A stretch of DNA of 64,000 bases, taken from NCBI RefSeq assembly GCF_004359215.1, contig NC_090610.1, forward strand, positions 12,645,305 to 12,709,304. The letters are read 5' to 3'. Origin of the DNA: Bremia lactucae (taxonomy: Eukaryota; Oomycota; Peronosporomycetes; Peronosporales; Peronosporaceae). How positions within the stretch are numbered: position 1 is the stretch's first letter; every line of letters begins with the position of its first letter. A program made the position numbers and the translations under genes. Positions 22,741 to 33,900 of the stretch are shown here, one piece after another. The notes beneath the pieces are model-generated. The model was not told the DNA's origin, searched no databases, and saw nothing but the letters and a program-made list of their open reading frames with translations.

Positions 22741-23545
22741 GTTAACGAGGCACCTTTCACTATTACTGGTGAGTACTAGTTGACCTTACACTGATTACAG
22801 TGAAGGTTAGCTACCTTGTAACTTCACGTACACAAAGGTACAGAGGAAAGTTTCTATAAAGCTAAGAGGACTTAGCTTTAAGCTGGCAAACGTCATTGTC
22901 TGAAAAAAAGGAATAAAGTCAAGCTTGCAAAATTCATTTAAACTACAGAATTCCCAAACCGGGATTCACGTCACAACAATGAGCGGATACAATGATATCA
23001 AAGAAGACATGTGACTCGCCGTTTTCACGCTGCCAAACGTCATTGTTGAACCGAAAGGAATAAAGTCAGCTTGCAAAATTCCCGAACCGGCACTCGAACC
23101 CGGGTCGCGTGGGTCAAACCACGCATCCTACCGCCTAGACTATTTGGGAACGCCGCAAGAAATTTCATAATTATTTTCATGAATCACAACTTCTACCGTT
23201 TTTTCGACCGCACTGCATTCTAAATATGATCCATACGCTTTCATTATTTCGAAAACATCACGTCACACCACACTGTGGAGTCGATGAGCTAATAAGCTTT
23301 CATAAAATTCACGTCACAACAATGAGCGAATGCGATGATACCAAAGTAGACACGTGACTCGCCGTTTTCACGATTAGGCCAAGGCTTAAAATAGCGAAAA
23401 GATTAAGGGAAGTATTAATATATTTAGTATTCTCCGTAACGATCTTCTATGTACTACTGAACCTAATATATTATATCTAACTAAGTATGGCGCCTCCTTG
23501 CGCACCGCACAATCGTGTCTTATAACGATTGGCGGGGTTGATTTA
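22741..23545 (-). repeat. LTR type II (5' LTR of B3), interrupted by a tRNA-bearing insert
   Basis: 22741-22892 and 23385-23545 together match the uninterrupted type II LTR at 7255-7563. The ~490 bp between them are foreign and contain the tRNA-like sequence. To the left, 22727-22739 reads CAAAGTGCTACCA, the reverse complement of the primer site TGGTAGCACTTTG. Confidence 0.65.
23080..23149 (-). tRNA. Degenerate tRNA or tRNA-derived sequence (Glu/Gln-like)
   Basis: On the minus strand, 70 nt fold as a cloverleaf: acceptor TCCCAAA/TTCGGGA with one mismatch, a D-arm ATAGTCTAGGCGGTAGGAT typical of eukaryotic tRNA-Glu, an anticodon stem CGTGG/CCACG and a T-arm CCGGGTTCGAGTGCCGG with one mismatch. 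The anticodon loop TTTGAC is one base short. If a pyrimidine is missing before it, the anticodon would be TTG (Gln). The A-box and B-box are both recognisable. More likely a pseudogene or SINE head than a working tRNA; it sits in an insert within a retrotransposon LTR. Confidence 0.4.
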
Positions 23546-23559
23546 GACTTAAATTGACC

Positions 23560-23870
23560 AATCAATTGAGCTTAAGTCTAGTTGTATCAAAATCATTTAA
23601 TTTGGAAATTTTAAAACTATTTTAAGTCATTATTAATATTGAAACAATTTAAGTCAATATTAATACAGATAATATAAATATTGACTTAAATAGTTCCAAT
23701 ATGTCCAAATTAAATAATATTGATGCAGTTAGACATTTGCTCGATTATTTTGTTAATACTGTTTAAGTCAATATTAATATAAATAATATTTGGATTGACT
23801 TAAACTGTTTCAATGTGTCCAAATGAAATAATATTGATGCAATTAGACAGGAAACAAATAAAGAACACAA
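23560..23870. repeat. AT-rich tandem repeat
   Basis: A unit of roughly 105 bp, containing TTTAAGTCAATATTAATA, then AATATTGATGCA(A/G)TTAGACA, occurs at least twice (about 23650-23740 and 23757-23850), with a further partial copy before. Very AT-rich, no coding signal. Confidence 0.6.
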
Positions 23871-23960
23871 GTATAATATAGATAATAATTGTGTATTTCT
23901 TTTTTAATTTCGTCTCGTAGCGAATAATAGTTATTATTCCTCTTATAGGAGGTGTTACTT

Positions 23961-24130
23961 ATGTAACGGGACACCGCAATACATAAATGAAAGTACTTAG
24001 TGAGTTGGTGAGGCCGCTAAGGCGCCCACCACAAAACCTCACTGCACGTGCGAGATGTCGGGCAAACCGCTTCTTAGCTGTGCTAGGGTGTGTGAAGTAG
24101 GGCGTGTGTAGCAGAGCTGCCACGCTCCCA
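23961..24130 (+). repeat. Family A-like LTR fragment
   Basis: Begins TGTAACGGGACACCGC and then carries the GGCCGCTAAGGCGCCCACC block and the AAACCGCTTCTTAGCTGTGCTAGGGT end segment of the family A LTR (compare 5050-5120 and 53160-53240). From 24130 to 24410 I see no coding or repeat signal. Confidence 0.5.
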
Positions 24131-24410
24131 AAGTCAGAGGAAGACTTTTAGACTCAGAGACTCTTTAAGTTGTATAGAACTAATGGGTTTTTCAACTCGA
24201 AAGTCGTACAACTATTAAAGCTTAATGAATCCAAGTTTAAGGGATTCAGGGACTCGTAGAACCAAGTAGCAACTAGTGCCCGAGAGTTCGTACCTAAAAT
24301 AGGCGTTTATCTCTCACAGGTCAATGCGCAAGCCTTAGGCAGGCACTAGACGCTTTAAGATCAAAAGCGGAACTGAATATCATGAAATTAGATAAAAACT
24401 TACCCTGGCT

Positions 24411-24470
24411 AATTTTAAATAGATTAAGACCGCCAGACTGATATCTGGCGGTCAAAATCTATTTAAAATT
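24411..24470. repeat. Near-perfect 26-bp inverted repeat (hairpin)
   Basis: Arms 24411-24436 and 24445-24470 are complementary over 26 bases with two mismatches; the loop is ACTGATAT. The inner part GACCGCCAG/CTGGCGGTC is GC-rich, the outer part AT-rich. Not associated with any gene. Confidence 0.7.
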
Positions 24471-24596
24471 GACCACACTTGTACCCATAATAAATGGGAT
24501 TTTATCAATTTAACTATTTAAAATTGAATAAAAAGGTATTTTGCCCATAAAGTAAATGTACCACAACAACGGTTCTCCAACCGATGTGTGCCCCAT

Positions 24597-24717
24597 TACA
24601 CGCGCAAAGAGAGAGGCAGATTAGACTTTGTTACATGTTTTGTATATTGTATAATTAAGTTAGTATTAAAAAGATAGAAACAGAAGAACTTTATTTTATT
24701 TAATACATTTACTTTTA
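24597..24717 (+). repeat. Type I LTR, left fragment, split by the MULE
   Basis: CGCGCAAAGAGAGAGGCAGA through TTTAATACATTTAC matches the middle of the type I LTR. The rest of the same LTR resumes at 28445 on the far side of the DNA transposon, so the transposon inserted into this LTR. Confidence 0.7.
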
Positions 24718-24851
24718 GAGGGCTGCTATATGGACACCCCCCCTTCTGCTGCTTGGATACCCCTTATTCATAAACCTATATTTGATTGGCTGACGTATAC
24801 CTAATAAATTCATGCTGCGCGCACCACACACCCCTCCCTCAATGGATATTC
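24718..24851 (+). repeat. Left terminal inverted repeat of MULE
   Basis: GGGCTGCTATATGGACACC at the outer edge and CCCTCAATGGATATTCTG at the inner edge; reverse complement found at 28318-28444. The inner edge overlaps the likely start of the transposase frame (ATGGATATTCTGCACGCC, 24841). Confidence 0.8.
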
Positions 24852-26465
24852 TGCACGCCACTACGTATCGCTCTCTCGACGAAGCAGAAAAAGTTGTAAA
24901 ATCATATGCCATTTAAAATGGATTTAGCATCAATCGTGGTCGTTCAAAAACGAATAAAGCTGGCACGGAAGTTCGAAAAGTGTGGCTGAAGTGCGTACAC
25001 GTCAGGGAACATGAGGGTTCAGGGGGCTAAATTCGTCGCACGTCTACCTTGAAAACTGGCTGTGAATGGCAAGGAACTATGCTGTGAAAGATCCACAAGA
25101 ACAATGTTACATGGAACTGAGACATTGTTAATGATGAGCATATTGGTCATGACCCTGCTGAAGACCCCTCTGCGTATGCTGCTAACCGAGTAATACGGCC
25201 GCAACAACGACGTCAAGTAATTAAAATGACGAAGGCCGGAGCCACGCCGCGTGTTGTTCTGGCAACGCTACGTCAGAATGATCCAGAGTGCAACCTAATC
25301 AGCAAAGACATTTACAATGCAAAGCTCAAAGGGAGAAATTTAGCATTAAACGGTCGTCGTCCGATCGAGGCACCCCTGGCCCGATTTCATGAAGATGACA
25401 TCTTCCATAGGCTTCTCACTAATGATAGTGGTGGATTTTTTTGCACTGCCTGTTCGTCGCGCCAAAGACTGATATTTCCGTCGCTGCTGACTTCTCTAAA
25501 AATGCGGTTTTTATTTTGGATTTCATTTATAAAACGTATAAGTATAAAATGCTACTGTTGCACATCGTTGGAGTTACGTCAACAAATCAGACAATATCAC
25601 TGGCGTTTGTTTTTCTGTAGGAAGAATCAGTACCTGATTACGCTTGGGCCCTTCAACAGTTTTCAAAGTTGCTTTCGTTCATTGTTATATGAGAATATCT
25701 TGCTGTTGTGGTTGATTAGGAGCTTGCGCCATCGCAGGAATAACAAGTACCTTTCCCAATGCTGCTGTATTGATTTCCATTTGGCAAATTACCAAGAATG
25801 TCCAAGCAAACATTAAAAAGCATATCAAAGCAGAGAATGAATACAATGAATTTTGGGACAAATAAATGACACTTTGTAAGGCACACACTGAACATGATCA
25901 TATTAGCAAACTAGCATCACTTCGGTCAAGTGTGCCTCTCCAAGTTGCAAACTATCTAGAGAAAACTGGCTGAACAACCAGAAAGAGCGTTTTGTTGTTT
26001 CATGGACAAAGAACATTCGTTATTTCGGACATGCAGTCACTTCGCGAGTCGAAGGTAGTCACGCCTTCATTAATCAATGGATAGCCACTTCAACTCTTGA
26101 CCTGGATGAGGTATATGGGAAGATTGTTCTTGCAGGAGATGCCCAAAGACGGGAAATTAGCCGATAAGTTAGTCTTGAGCGGCTTCAGGTTCCTCTTGGG
26201 CTGAAAGCTCCATTTTGGAGCAATGTAGTCCGCTGTATTTAAGCACATGTGTTGTATATTGTGCATAGTCAGTATCAACTGGCAATTGATCCAAGCAACA
26301 ATACCGAATGTAAAGGAGATTTTATGGGGACTATGGGACTACCTTGCCAGCATAAGGTATTGCAGATATTGCAAAAGAACGATCCTACAAGCTTCAGACT
26401 TTCATAAGCACTGGAGATTACTAATAACGCTGCCTCCGCAGAGCATACAGCAGGAACAAAGTCTT
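24841..26465 (+). pseudogene. MULE transposase remnant (FAR1-like N-terminus, transposase core, SWIM zinc finger)
   Basis: Starts MDILHATTYRSLDEAEKVV. Early blocks FSINRGRSKTNKAGTEVRK and TLKTGCEWQ form a FAR1-type DNA-binding region with its Cys. HIGHDP lies at 25145. The open segment 25226-25440 carries TPRVVLATLRQNDPECNLIS and RRPIEAPLARFHED. Catalytic-core relics follow in shifted frames (GVTSTNQTISLAFVF). Later blocks are VSWTKNIRYFGHAVTSRVEGSHA (about 26000-26070) and a SWIM-like GLPCQHKVLQIL near 26340. Several stops and frame changes; the Asp and Glu catalytic residues could not be placed with confidence. Confidence 0.7.
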
Positions 26466-27030
26466 GATGAGATCATAAGCTCAACCAAAACCCGTTACAG
26501 GAGATAGATTCACGCCAGAAGGCTGCGCTACGCACTTCTATGAAAGGACTACTTTCATCCCGCCCAATGAAACGCGGCAACAACTTCGTAGTGACGTACA
26601 ATTGGGCGTCCTTCAAAGTCTGCAACACAGCTTCTAAATGACGCTTGTGCGACTCTATTGCGCTCAGCCCTTCCTCGGCCTTACTATGCACGAGTACATC
26701 GTCAATGTAATGGGGCGCGTAGGCACCGTGCTGACGCATCACGTGAGCCAGCCTCGCTCATGCTTTTAGCATCAAACTCGCCTATGATACCGCCGAGGGG
26801 TCGATCATAAGGCATAGTTTTATTGACCTGCTAAACTGGCAGGGTCACTATGGCAAGTTTCTGTGCTTGAGATGATACCCTATGGTTCATCGTCACGTTG
26901 ACGAGAAGAACTTAATTATATTAATACAGTTTTTAATTAACACTCTTTAAAGCAAGCTTCTTGAAGAGAGCCTTCCTCTGTACGTAGTAGTGTACCTGAA
27001 GTGACGTGAGGCACCACTCGATCGATTGGA
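26466..27030. mobile_element. Gypsy A pol fragments and LTR piece captured inside the MULE
   Basis: 26473-26742 on the minus strand reads HGAYAPHYIDDVLVHSKAEE and ESHKRHLEAVLQTLKDAQL, a Gypsy A reverse transcriptase piece with an IDD loop. 26745-26830 (minus) matches the YDRPLGGIIGEFDAKSMSE linker of pol. 26893-27025 (plus) matches the end part of the type I LTR. The three pieces are out of their normal order, so this is a patchwork. Confidence 0.6.
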
Positions 27031-27129
27031 TATCAATTCGACCGGAGCAAAGAAAAACGCATTCTCAAATGGAGCTACAGTGCTATCTTAATTTTACTGG
27101 TAGCATAACCTATTGAATAACTGGCGCAT

Positions 27130-28150
27130 CAGATCGTGGCCAGCAGCCGTTAACTGAGTGGAAAGTTGTAAGGTGTGTAGCGGATCTTAAGATCCCCTTT
27201 ATAGTGTCGGTAATGTCGTGTAATGTCGTTGCACGAATGTCACATCTTATCGTCGGCATTCCTAACCAACAATGACCAATATGAATAATCCAGATGTTGT
27301 CCGTACTCGTGGGCGACCTAAAATAAAAAAACTCGTCATCAACAAAGCGTGACCCATCACATTTCGAGCATTGCGAAAAAGAAGAGCGAAGAAAAAACGA
27401 AAATGCGGTCACTACAAGGGGCAAGGCCATTATCAAACCACATGTCCTTTGCTAGCAACGGGAAGGACATCAAGACTAAAAGTTTGGGGATTGACATTGA
27501 GAGTGCTTCAGAGGATGAACTTGCGCTTAAGTATGTGAAAGTAGCATCTTTCTGCCAGGCTACATTCACCACTCGAGGCTAAAAGACCTATCATCATTTA
27601 AGCTTGATGCAGAGTCGACTAATGAAATCTCAAATCGACAAGGAAAAACCGCTGCAGCAAAAGCCTACATAGAAGCAAATTCCGAAGTAGCACTGGATGT
27701 CGATGGAGACGGTAACTGTGGTTTCCGTGCCATTGCAGTGGCACCAGGACGTTCTGAGTTTAATTGGCCAGCCATTAGGAAGGAATTGGCCAAAGAACTC
27801 ATTGTAAGCAAGCCATTTTACGAGTGCTATTACCTGGAGAAAGGACTGGTAGACCATCACCTTACCACTCTCGCTTGGCTTGCTGGCCCCTGTCACCGGG
27901 CATTTTGGCTAATTATGCCAGAGATGGGTGCCGTCATTGCAAACACATACTAACGCGCTGTCGTGTTTTATGGAAAAGAGGCAAGCGTTACAACCCTACC
28001 GTTTCACTGCACGCCTTACCAAGCGGAGAAAGTATCGTACTGGTATCACAGCCTCCACTACCAGGCGTTGAAGTTGAAGGCTGATTCGGTTTGGCCAGAC
28101 ATTGACCACCGCTGGGAAATATATGCAAGCGAAACCACAAAAGTATAGAG
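27130..28150 (+). pseudogene. MULE C-terminal zinc cluster and OTU-like cysteine protease segment
   Basis: 27285-27450 encodes NPDVVRTRGRPKIKKL and, in frame, KKKRKCGHYKGQGHYQTTC, a Cys-rich knuckle often found at the end of MULE transposases. 27650-28150 reads VALDVDGDGNCGFRAIAVA, the signature of OTU-family cysteine proteases (D-G-x-C with the catalytic Cys), and 330 bases later YWYHSLHYQALKL, where the catalytic His would be expected. Domain length (~140 residues) fits OTU. A stop (TAC TAA, 27951) splits the two halves. An OTU module attached to a transposon may act on ubiquitin or similar modifiers; that is inference. Confidence 0.6.
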
Positions 28151-28317
28151 GGAAATTGTTGAATATAGAGAGCACCTTTTGACCACGCCATGGTTTAACT
28201 CTGTCGTGTTGTTTTGGGTGGAGTGTGAGGCGGTAGCCATGGTTTAACTCTCTCGTGTGTTGTTTTGGGTGGTGTGTGAGGCGGTAGCATTTATACCATG
28301 TCGGCATTCACAGAATA

Positions 28318-28444
28318 TCCATTGAGGGAGGGGGTGTGGTGCGCGCAGCAGAAATTTATTAGGTATACGTCAGCCAAGCTAATACGTATTTATGGGTAAG
28401 GGGTGTCCAAGCAGCAGAAGGGGAGTGTCCATATAGCAGCCCCC
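28318..28444 (-). repeat. Right terminal inverted repeat of MULE
   Basis: Ends ATATAGCAGCCCC and pairs with 24718-24851. Just inside, at 28190-28290, the sequence CCATGGTTTAACTCTCTCGTG is repeated twice with a 47-base period. Confidence 0.8.
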
Positions 28445-28605
28445 ATCTTTTAACCCTTTATAAAGCAAGTGTTCTAAAGATAGTTTAACTCTGCACGCAA
28501 TAGTGTACGTAAAGTGACGTGCGGCACCACTCGCACTGAAGCAGTGCGAAGTGGCCTTGTATAGAAGCATTACAAGTCGGCAGTGCTCCGTTACACCCAC
28601 TTCGA
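28445..28605 (+). repeat. Type I LTR, right fragment
   Basis: AACCCTTTATAAAGCAAGTG to AGTGCTCCGTTACA continues the LTR broken at 24717. Just beyond, GAAAAAAAGGTATTTTACCC resembles 24525-24545 on the other side, a flanking direct repeat of about 30 bp. Confidence 0.7.
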
Positions 28606-28782
28606 ATAGAAAAAAAGGTATTTTACCCATAACGTAAAATTGGGCCACATTAACGCTTAACAACTTGATGTTCAGCAAGTATTGCAGAACTGCTTTAAAG
28701 TTTGCAATATTAGTTTTGGAAAAGTAAACTCCAAATTATGCTATTTGTAAATACCAAATGCATAGCATCTGTTGTCTCATTC

Positions 28783-30036
28783 TTACGAGCGTGGACGCTG
28801 GCGCTGCACCGGTTCAGGCAAGCCGAGCTCGTGGCAGCGCTCATAGGCGGCCCAGATCGAGTCAGCGATGACGGCACGAAATCCATTCTTTTCAGCGCGG
28901 TAGAGGCCAGCAGCGGTGGTTCCGCCTGGGCTTGTAATTTTATTCCGCAACTCGACGGGGTGTACGTTTTCCGACTGCATGTAAAGCGCAGATCCTAGCA
29001 TTGTTTGTTGCACCAATTTCTGCATAACATTCATCAAAAAAGAAAGCATGAGGTGTGAATGCAGCGACAATTTTTCAGCTTAATACCGTCGCCACAGGAC
29101 GAGAAAAACCCATGTGGACACCCGTGTCGATCATCGCCTCAGCGACAAGAAAGAAATACGCTGGTCCAGATCCCGAAAGCGCTGTGGCCATGTCGAGTGC
29201 TTTTTCATCGTCAATGAACACCTACGATACAATTTGAAAAAAACGTTTTTTTTTAATATATTTGCATAAACAATAACTGATAAATGTAAACCAGACCTCA
29301 ATGCCAAACGACCCAAGAATTTGCTTGGTCAATTCGTGCTGTGCACTTGTGACTTCTGACGACATCGCCCACACCGTCGCGCCTTCACCTATCATTGCTG
29401 GCGTGTTTGGCATGGCACGGACAATACGACTGTCCTGCCCTAAATACTTCTGCAGCAGCTTAATGGTAGGTCCTGCCATCACAGAAATGACCAAAGCATT
29501 TCGATCCATTGCCACTTTCACAGCCTGCAGCACCTGTGATTTTCCGCATCATCAATCAAAATATCGAAACAATGGCGAATCAAAGGAGTCAGCTATTGAC
29601 GTACGTCGTCAATCATCTGTGGCTTGACTGCCAGTAATATTACGTCCGCATTTGTGACTGCCGTGCTGTTGCGCGCGTGCGTCTCCACGTTGAGCTTGGC
29701 GAACTTGTCTCGCATGGTCGGGTTGGGATCGGACACGACGATCTTAGAGCTGGGAATGAGCTCTGTTTTAAGCACACCCGTGACTATAGCTTCAGCGATG
29801 TTGCCACCGCCAATTACAGCCAGGCGACTGAGCTGAACCTCTGCGCGTTCGGAATCAGCTACGCTTTTCTGCGTGCGGGAGTAAATGACCGGCCCTGTGC
29901 CTTCCGTGGAGAAGGTGGCGCTTTGAACGCACCTCGATAGGTTTGCCGCAGCACCAAGGAAGGAGGTACGGTTCCATTTGCATGTGCTTCGATATGATAG
30001 CCTTGTAGCCATGTGCCTGGCAACGAGGAAACACAT
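28783..30036 (-). CDS. Pyrroline-5-carboxylate reductase, 4 exons
   Basis: Catalyses the last step of proline synthesis, reducing pyrroline-5-carboxylate with NAD(P)H. Exons (minus): 30036-29605, 29533-29297, 29221-29087, 29019-28783; introns of 71, 75 and 67 nt, all phase 0, with GTACGT, GTCTGG and GTATTA donors and AG acceptors. Protein 346 residues. Residues 73-88 contain the Rossmann motif [21 protein letters not shown] follows, then [13 protein letters not shown] (about 182-194), [16 protein letters not shown] (exon 3) and [12 protein letters not shown] (exon 4), all family hallmarks. Bacterial enzymes are about 270 residues; the extra ~72 N-terminal residues are Arg/Ser-rich ([15 protein letters not shown]) and may be a mitochondrial targeting sequence. 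The start is the first in-frame ATG at 30036; a second at 30012 is possible. Divergent from the helicase gene. Intact. Confidence 0.92.
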
Positions 30037-30901
30037 CCGGAAATGCAAACTAGGCTTTAATTTGAAACTGAAAAACTGACGAATAGTCGTTAATGTGCGA
30101 TAACGATTGTGTCTTTTCAGTTCTCTATTTTGTGACTTTGAGCTATAAATGGCAATTTGCTTCAGTTATTGCAGCATTTCAAAGATATTGACGGCCGGTG
30201 CAAATACGCACGCTGTTGCCTCGTTGCTCTTTTCTCTGTGATGAGCATTAGATCTACGTACTTAAAATTAATCAACGTGCAACAATATTCCTTCCGCAAA
30301 TTTTGGATGCTCGAATTGCAAACCCGAATAAAAGTATGGTAGCATGTGTGAAGTAACATTTTGCGAGGCCTGAAGTATTTCCTTTCATCAATGAGTTGCT
30401 TTAATTAGTGCTTGAAAGTCAAGTATTAAAAAATGATAATCAAGATGCACAAAAGAAATCACCTTTAAATTCCGCGAATGCCTCAGTTGGTATAGAATAC
30501 TTCATGCCCTGGTGAATTCTTCGGCTCAATTATTCTGCTTGGCGGTTATCTGTGAATTCTGAGCTCGACCGTATTATTGTCGTTTGTGCCTTTGGCGCCC
30601 TGTAAACATAGCAAGTTTTGTCGAGCACGCAAATTTTTGACAAACAGCCCATGCTGAGCGAGTCGATGAAATAATCACAAGTTGTGAATACCTGTTTCCT
30701 ATAGCAAAATCAGTTGCATAAGTTTGCCCTTGGTTACAGCCCTTCACAAAAAAATTAGCACAGCATTCAGAAATGAACTTTTAAAACAAAATTGGCTTTT
30801 TTGCTAGCATCGTATGATGAATAAGCAAGACGCTGAAATACAGGATCATTTGATTGGTTGAAAAGGGTTTATTTGCTGCGTGTTGGCCACTCTTTGTTGC
30901 A
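30037..30901. promoter_or_regulatory. Divergent intergenic region between P5CR and helicase genes
   Basis: 865 bp without a coding signal; AT-rich. Both neighbours are transcribed outward, so their promoters must lie here. At 30848 TCATTTGATT, about 50 bases before the helicase ATG, resembles the oomycete initiator (YCAYTYY) except for the final position. No other element is recognised. Confidence 0.4.
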
Positions 30902-33900
30902 ATGCAAGAGGACATTTGGGACGATGCATTGCTATCGGAGATTGAGGCACTCGAGACTCGTTATGTAAAATCTTGCAGCCGTCTAAATGATACGACAAAC
31001 ATTCCTCAATCAGCCTTTTGCTATAATAAGAATATGTGGAGCTGCAAGTCATGTACGCTGCAAAACAACGCGGCGAGAACTACATGTCAAGTATGCCAGG
31101 CACCACGAGTATTCATGTTGCACGAGGATCAAGACACTACCTCAGCCAAGAAGATTATACAGACTCGAATTACTTTCGACAAATCCACGACTTCACCGCC
31201 ACAGCAACAATCCATAAAGAATGATGGTGTATGCTCAAAGCCTACATCATTCACCTTGACACAAAGAGATCAATTAGCAAAATCCGCTACAGCAAATACA
31301 ACGCATTTTTCGTTAAAGTCGCCAATAAAGTCTTTTTATTCAAAACGAGCAAAAGAAGAGGTCAAGCCAGACAATTCGCTTTTGCAAACAACGCGGCGTG
31401 CAACAGGAGAAGACGCAGTGGCCAAAACAAGATATCTCGACATTTCTATACGCTCAAAAGGCGTGCCCGGGATTGATATTGATGCCGCACAGCATTTCGT
31501 GTACCCGACAAATTACTCTATTCGAGACTATCAATTGGCCATTGCAGAAAAAGCATTGTATCACAACACGCTCGTGTCATTGCCTACGGGCTTAGGTAAA
31601 ACACTAGTGGCTGCAGTTGTCATGTACAATTTTTACCGCTGGTTTCCGACTGGAAAGGTAGTGTTTATGGCGCCGACAAAGCCACTTGTGGCTCAGCAAA
31701 TAAAAGCGTGTCATGAAATCATGGGAATTCCGCTTTCCGATACTGCAGAATTGCAAGGAAACGTTCCTCCGACAATGCGTCGCGTGCTGTGGAACTCCAG
31801 ACGCGTGTTCTTTTGCACCCCTCAAAGTTTGCAAAATGATCTTTGCCGAGGTATTTGCAAGGCAGAAACATTTGTGTGCATCATTGTTGACGAAGCTCAT
31901 AGAGCTACGGGAAAGTACGCCTACTGCGCTGTAGTGCACGAAATTGAAGCAAAAACGCAACAGTATCGCATTTTGGCACTTTCGGCCACACCTGGAGCGA
32001 AATTTGATGTGATTCAAGACGTTGTGACGAATTTACGCATCTCCCATATTGAAAGCCGATCAGCTGATGACGTGGATGTACGCAAATATACGCACGCACG
32101 GCAAGAAGAGGTAATTGTTTGTCGTCTCGGCGACCAAATTTTAAAAATCAAGGCGCAATTTCTCAAGCTCTTCACGCCGATCATTCAACGATTACTTCGC
32201 AATCAGATTATTCGAAATAGCGATCCAGATAAATTGACGAGCTGGTACGTGCTGCAAGCTCGAGAGAATTTTCGAAAGAGCTCGACGTACGCGTCAAAGC
32301 GAAGTGCAGAGAGTGACTTAGCGCTTCTCGTGAGTTTGCTACACGCCAAAAGTTTATTGACTGGTCATGGACTCAATAGCTTTCGTGATCAAATCTTGAA
32401 TTGGGTGGAAGAACGAAAGAATGGCAAATTGTCGTGGTCCAAGAGAGAAATGCTACAGTCTTCGGCATTTCAAGTGCTTGAAACAAGTTTAGCATTAAGC
32501 GGTGATAGCTTATATAGTACTGTGAGCCATCCAAAGCTATTGAAACTTCGTGAAGTGCTGTTAGAGCACTTTCAGCGCCATGATGCAGGAGCTTCCAGCA
32601 CACGAGCCATCGTTTTTACGCAGTTTCGTGCAAGCGTATCGGAAATTGTAGCGCTACTGCGTCCACTTGCACCTATTGTTAACGCGCAGCCTTTCATTGG
32701 ACAGGGTGCGTCCGGCAAAGCAAAAGAAAACAAGGGGCAGTCTCAAAAAGTACAGCAAGAAATTGTGCGTAGGTTTCGAAAAGGCGACTTTAATGTCCTT
32801 GTAGCCACATGCATTGCCGAGGAAGGCCTGGATATTGGAGAAGTTGATCTTATTGTCTCTTTTGATGCACTTACGTCGCCTGTTCGGATGATTCAACGAC
32901 TGGGTAGAACTGGACGAAAACGCGTTGGCAATGTAATTATCCTCGTGACCGAAGGAGACGAGCAAAAGAAGTTGATGCGTAGTACATCAGCGGCGAAGAC
33001 TGTTAGTCGCGCGCTAACAACTTATAAAAGTAGATTTATCTTCGCAAAGTGTCCGCGTATGCTTCCAACCGGCATTTACCCGCAATTACGAGAGCTGGAG
33101 ATGAAAATACCAACTTTCCATGCTTCTCAAGTTGGTGGGAAGATGTCGTCGACAATTCTTGACCCTAATACGTGGCAGCTCAGTGATGCTGAACGAGCTG
33201 TGGCGCTGTTGAAGTTTTTTCCGGCAAATTTCGCGAATAGCTGTAGAAATAAGCTGGTGCCAATTGTTGCTGATCGGGCACATCTACTACGGCGCCAATC
33301 GCGTACGTTGGTGCGAAACAATGATAGCACTCAAGTGAGTTATTCTGTTCGGTCGCTTATTTTGCTACGTCTAGTTCGCGACATTCACGGTGTCGACGAG
33401 AATTTGGAAGATGAATCTGATGATGATGACAGTATGAATGCTGATAAGGAAGAAGAAGCTGAGGTGGCGAGCTCGAACAATCGTGCAAATTCTGTGGAAC
33501 ATGGAAATGAGTGTCATGCAGCATTTTTAAGGTCTCGAACAACCAAGTTTCACAGCACTAGATTGAGTATAATCGACTCGAAACTGAAAGGTGAGATGAC
33601 CTCTGCTTCGCAACAATGTAAAACGCCCGATGAGCCCGATTTTGCAAGCACATGGGACAACGTATACGATACAATTGGAGAATCGATCTCTTCCTTTGAC
33701 ACGCACTTTAGCCCGCAATATGCCGACTTGATAACCCGTAATATCTCTACTACTACTGAGGACGTTATAAATTGCAATGGTTGCTGTGAAAATACTGCTT
33801 CAATGACCCTTACAGGAGAAAAGCAGAAGATAGATGCTTGTAAAGCAACATCCTTGTTGGTTCCGACCAGCGAGGACGATATGACTGAGGCGAAAACAAC

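Larger units (their letters stand above)
16223..23545 (-). mobile_element. Ty3/Gypsy family B element, copy B3
   Basis: Leftward element: type II LTR at the right end (22741-23545, interrupted), then primer site, gag, protease, RT, RNase H, integrase and linker, an antisense frame (plus strand), the polypurine tract and a type I LTR at the left end. The two terminal LTRs are of different types, so the element is a recombinant or two overlapping insertions. The chromodomain is deleted. Confidence 0.65.
24718..28444 (+). mobile_element. Mutator-like DNA transposon (MULE) with OTU-like segment, nested
   Basis: Terminal inverted repeats of about 130 bp (24718-24851 and 28318-28444) enclose a degraded MULE transposase, a Cys/His cluster and an OTU-protease-like segment. 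The flanks (TACTTTTA / ATCTTTTA) may be a decayed 8-9 bp target duplication, as expected for MULEs. A ~560-bp patch of Gypsy and LTR fragments lies inside at 26466-27030. The outside flanks are the two halves of a type I LTR. Confidence 0.75.

Noticed and set aside
31604..32017. Minus-strand frames inside the helicase gene, several above 100 codons
   Set aside because: They are shadows of the long helicase frame, without recognisable motifs.
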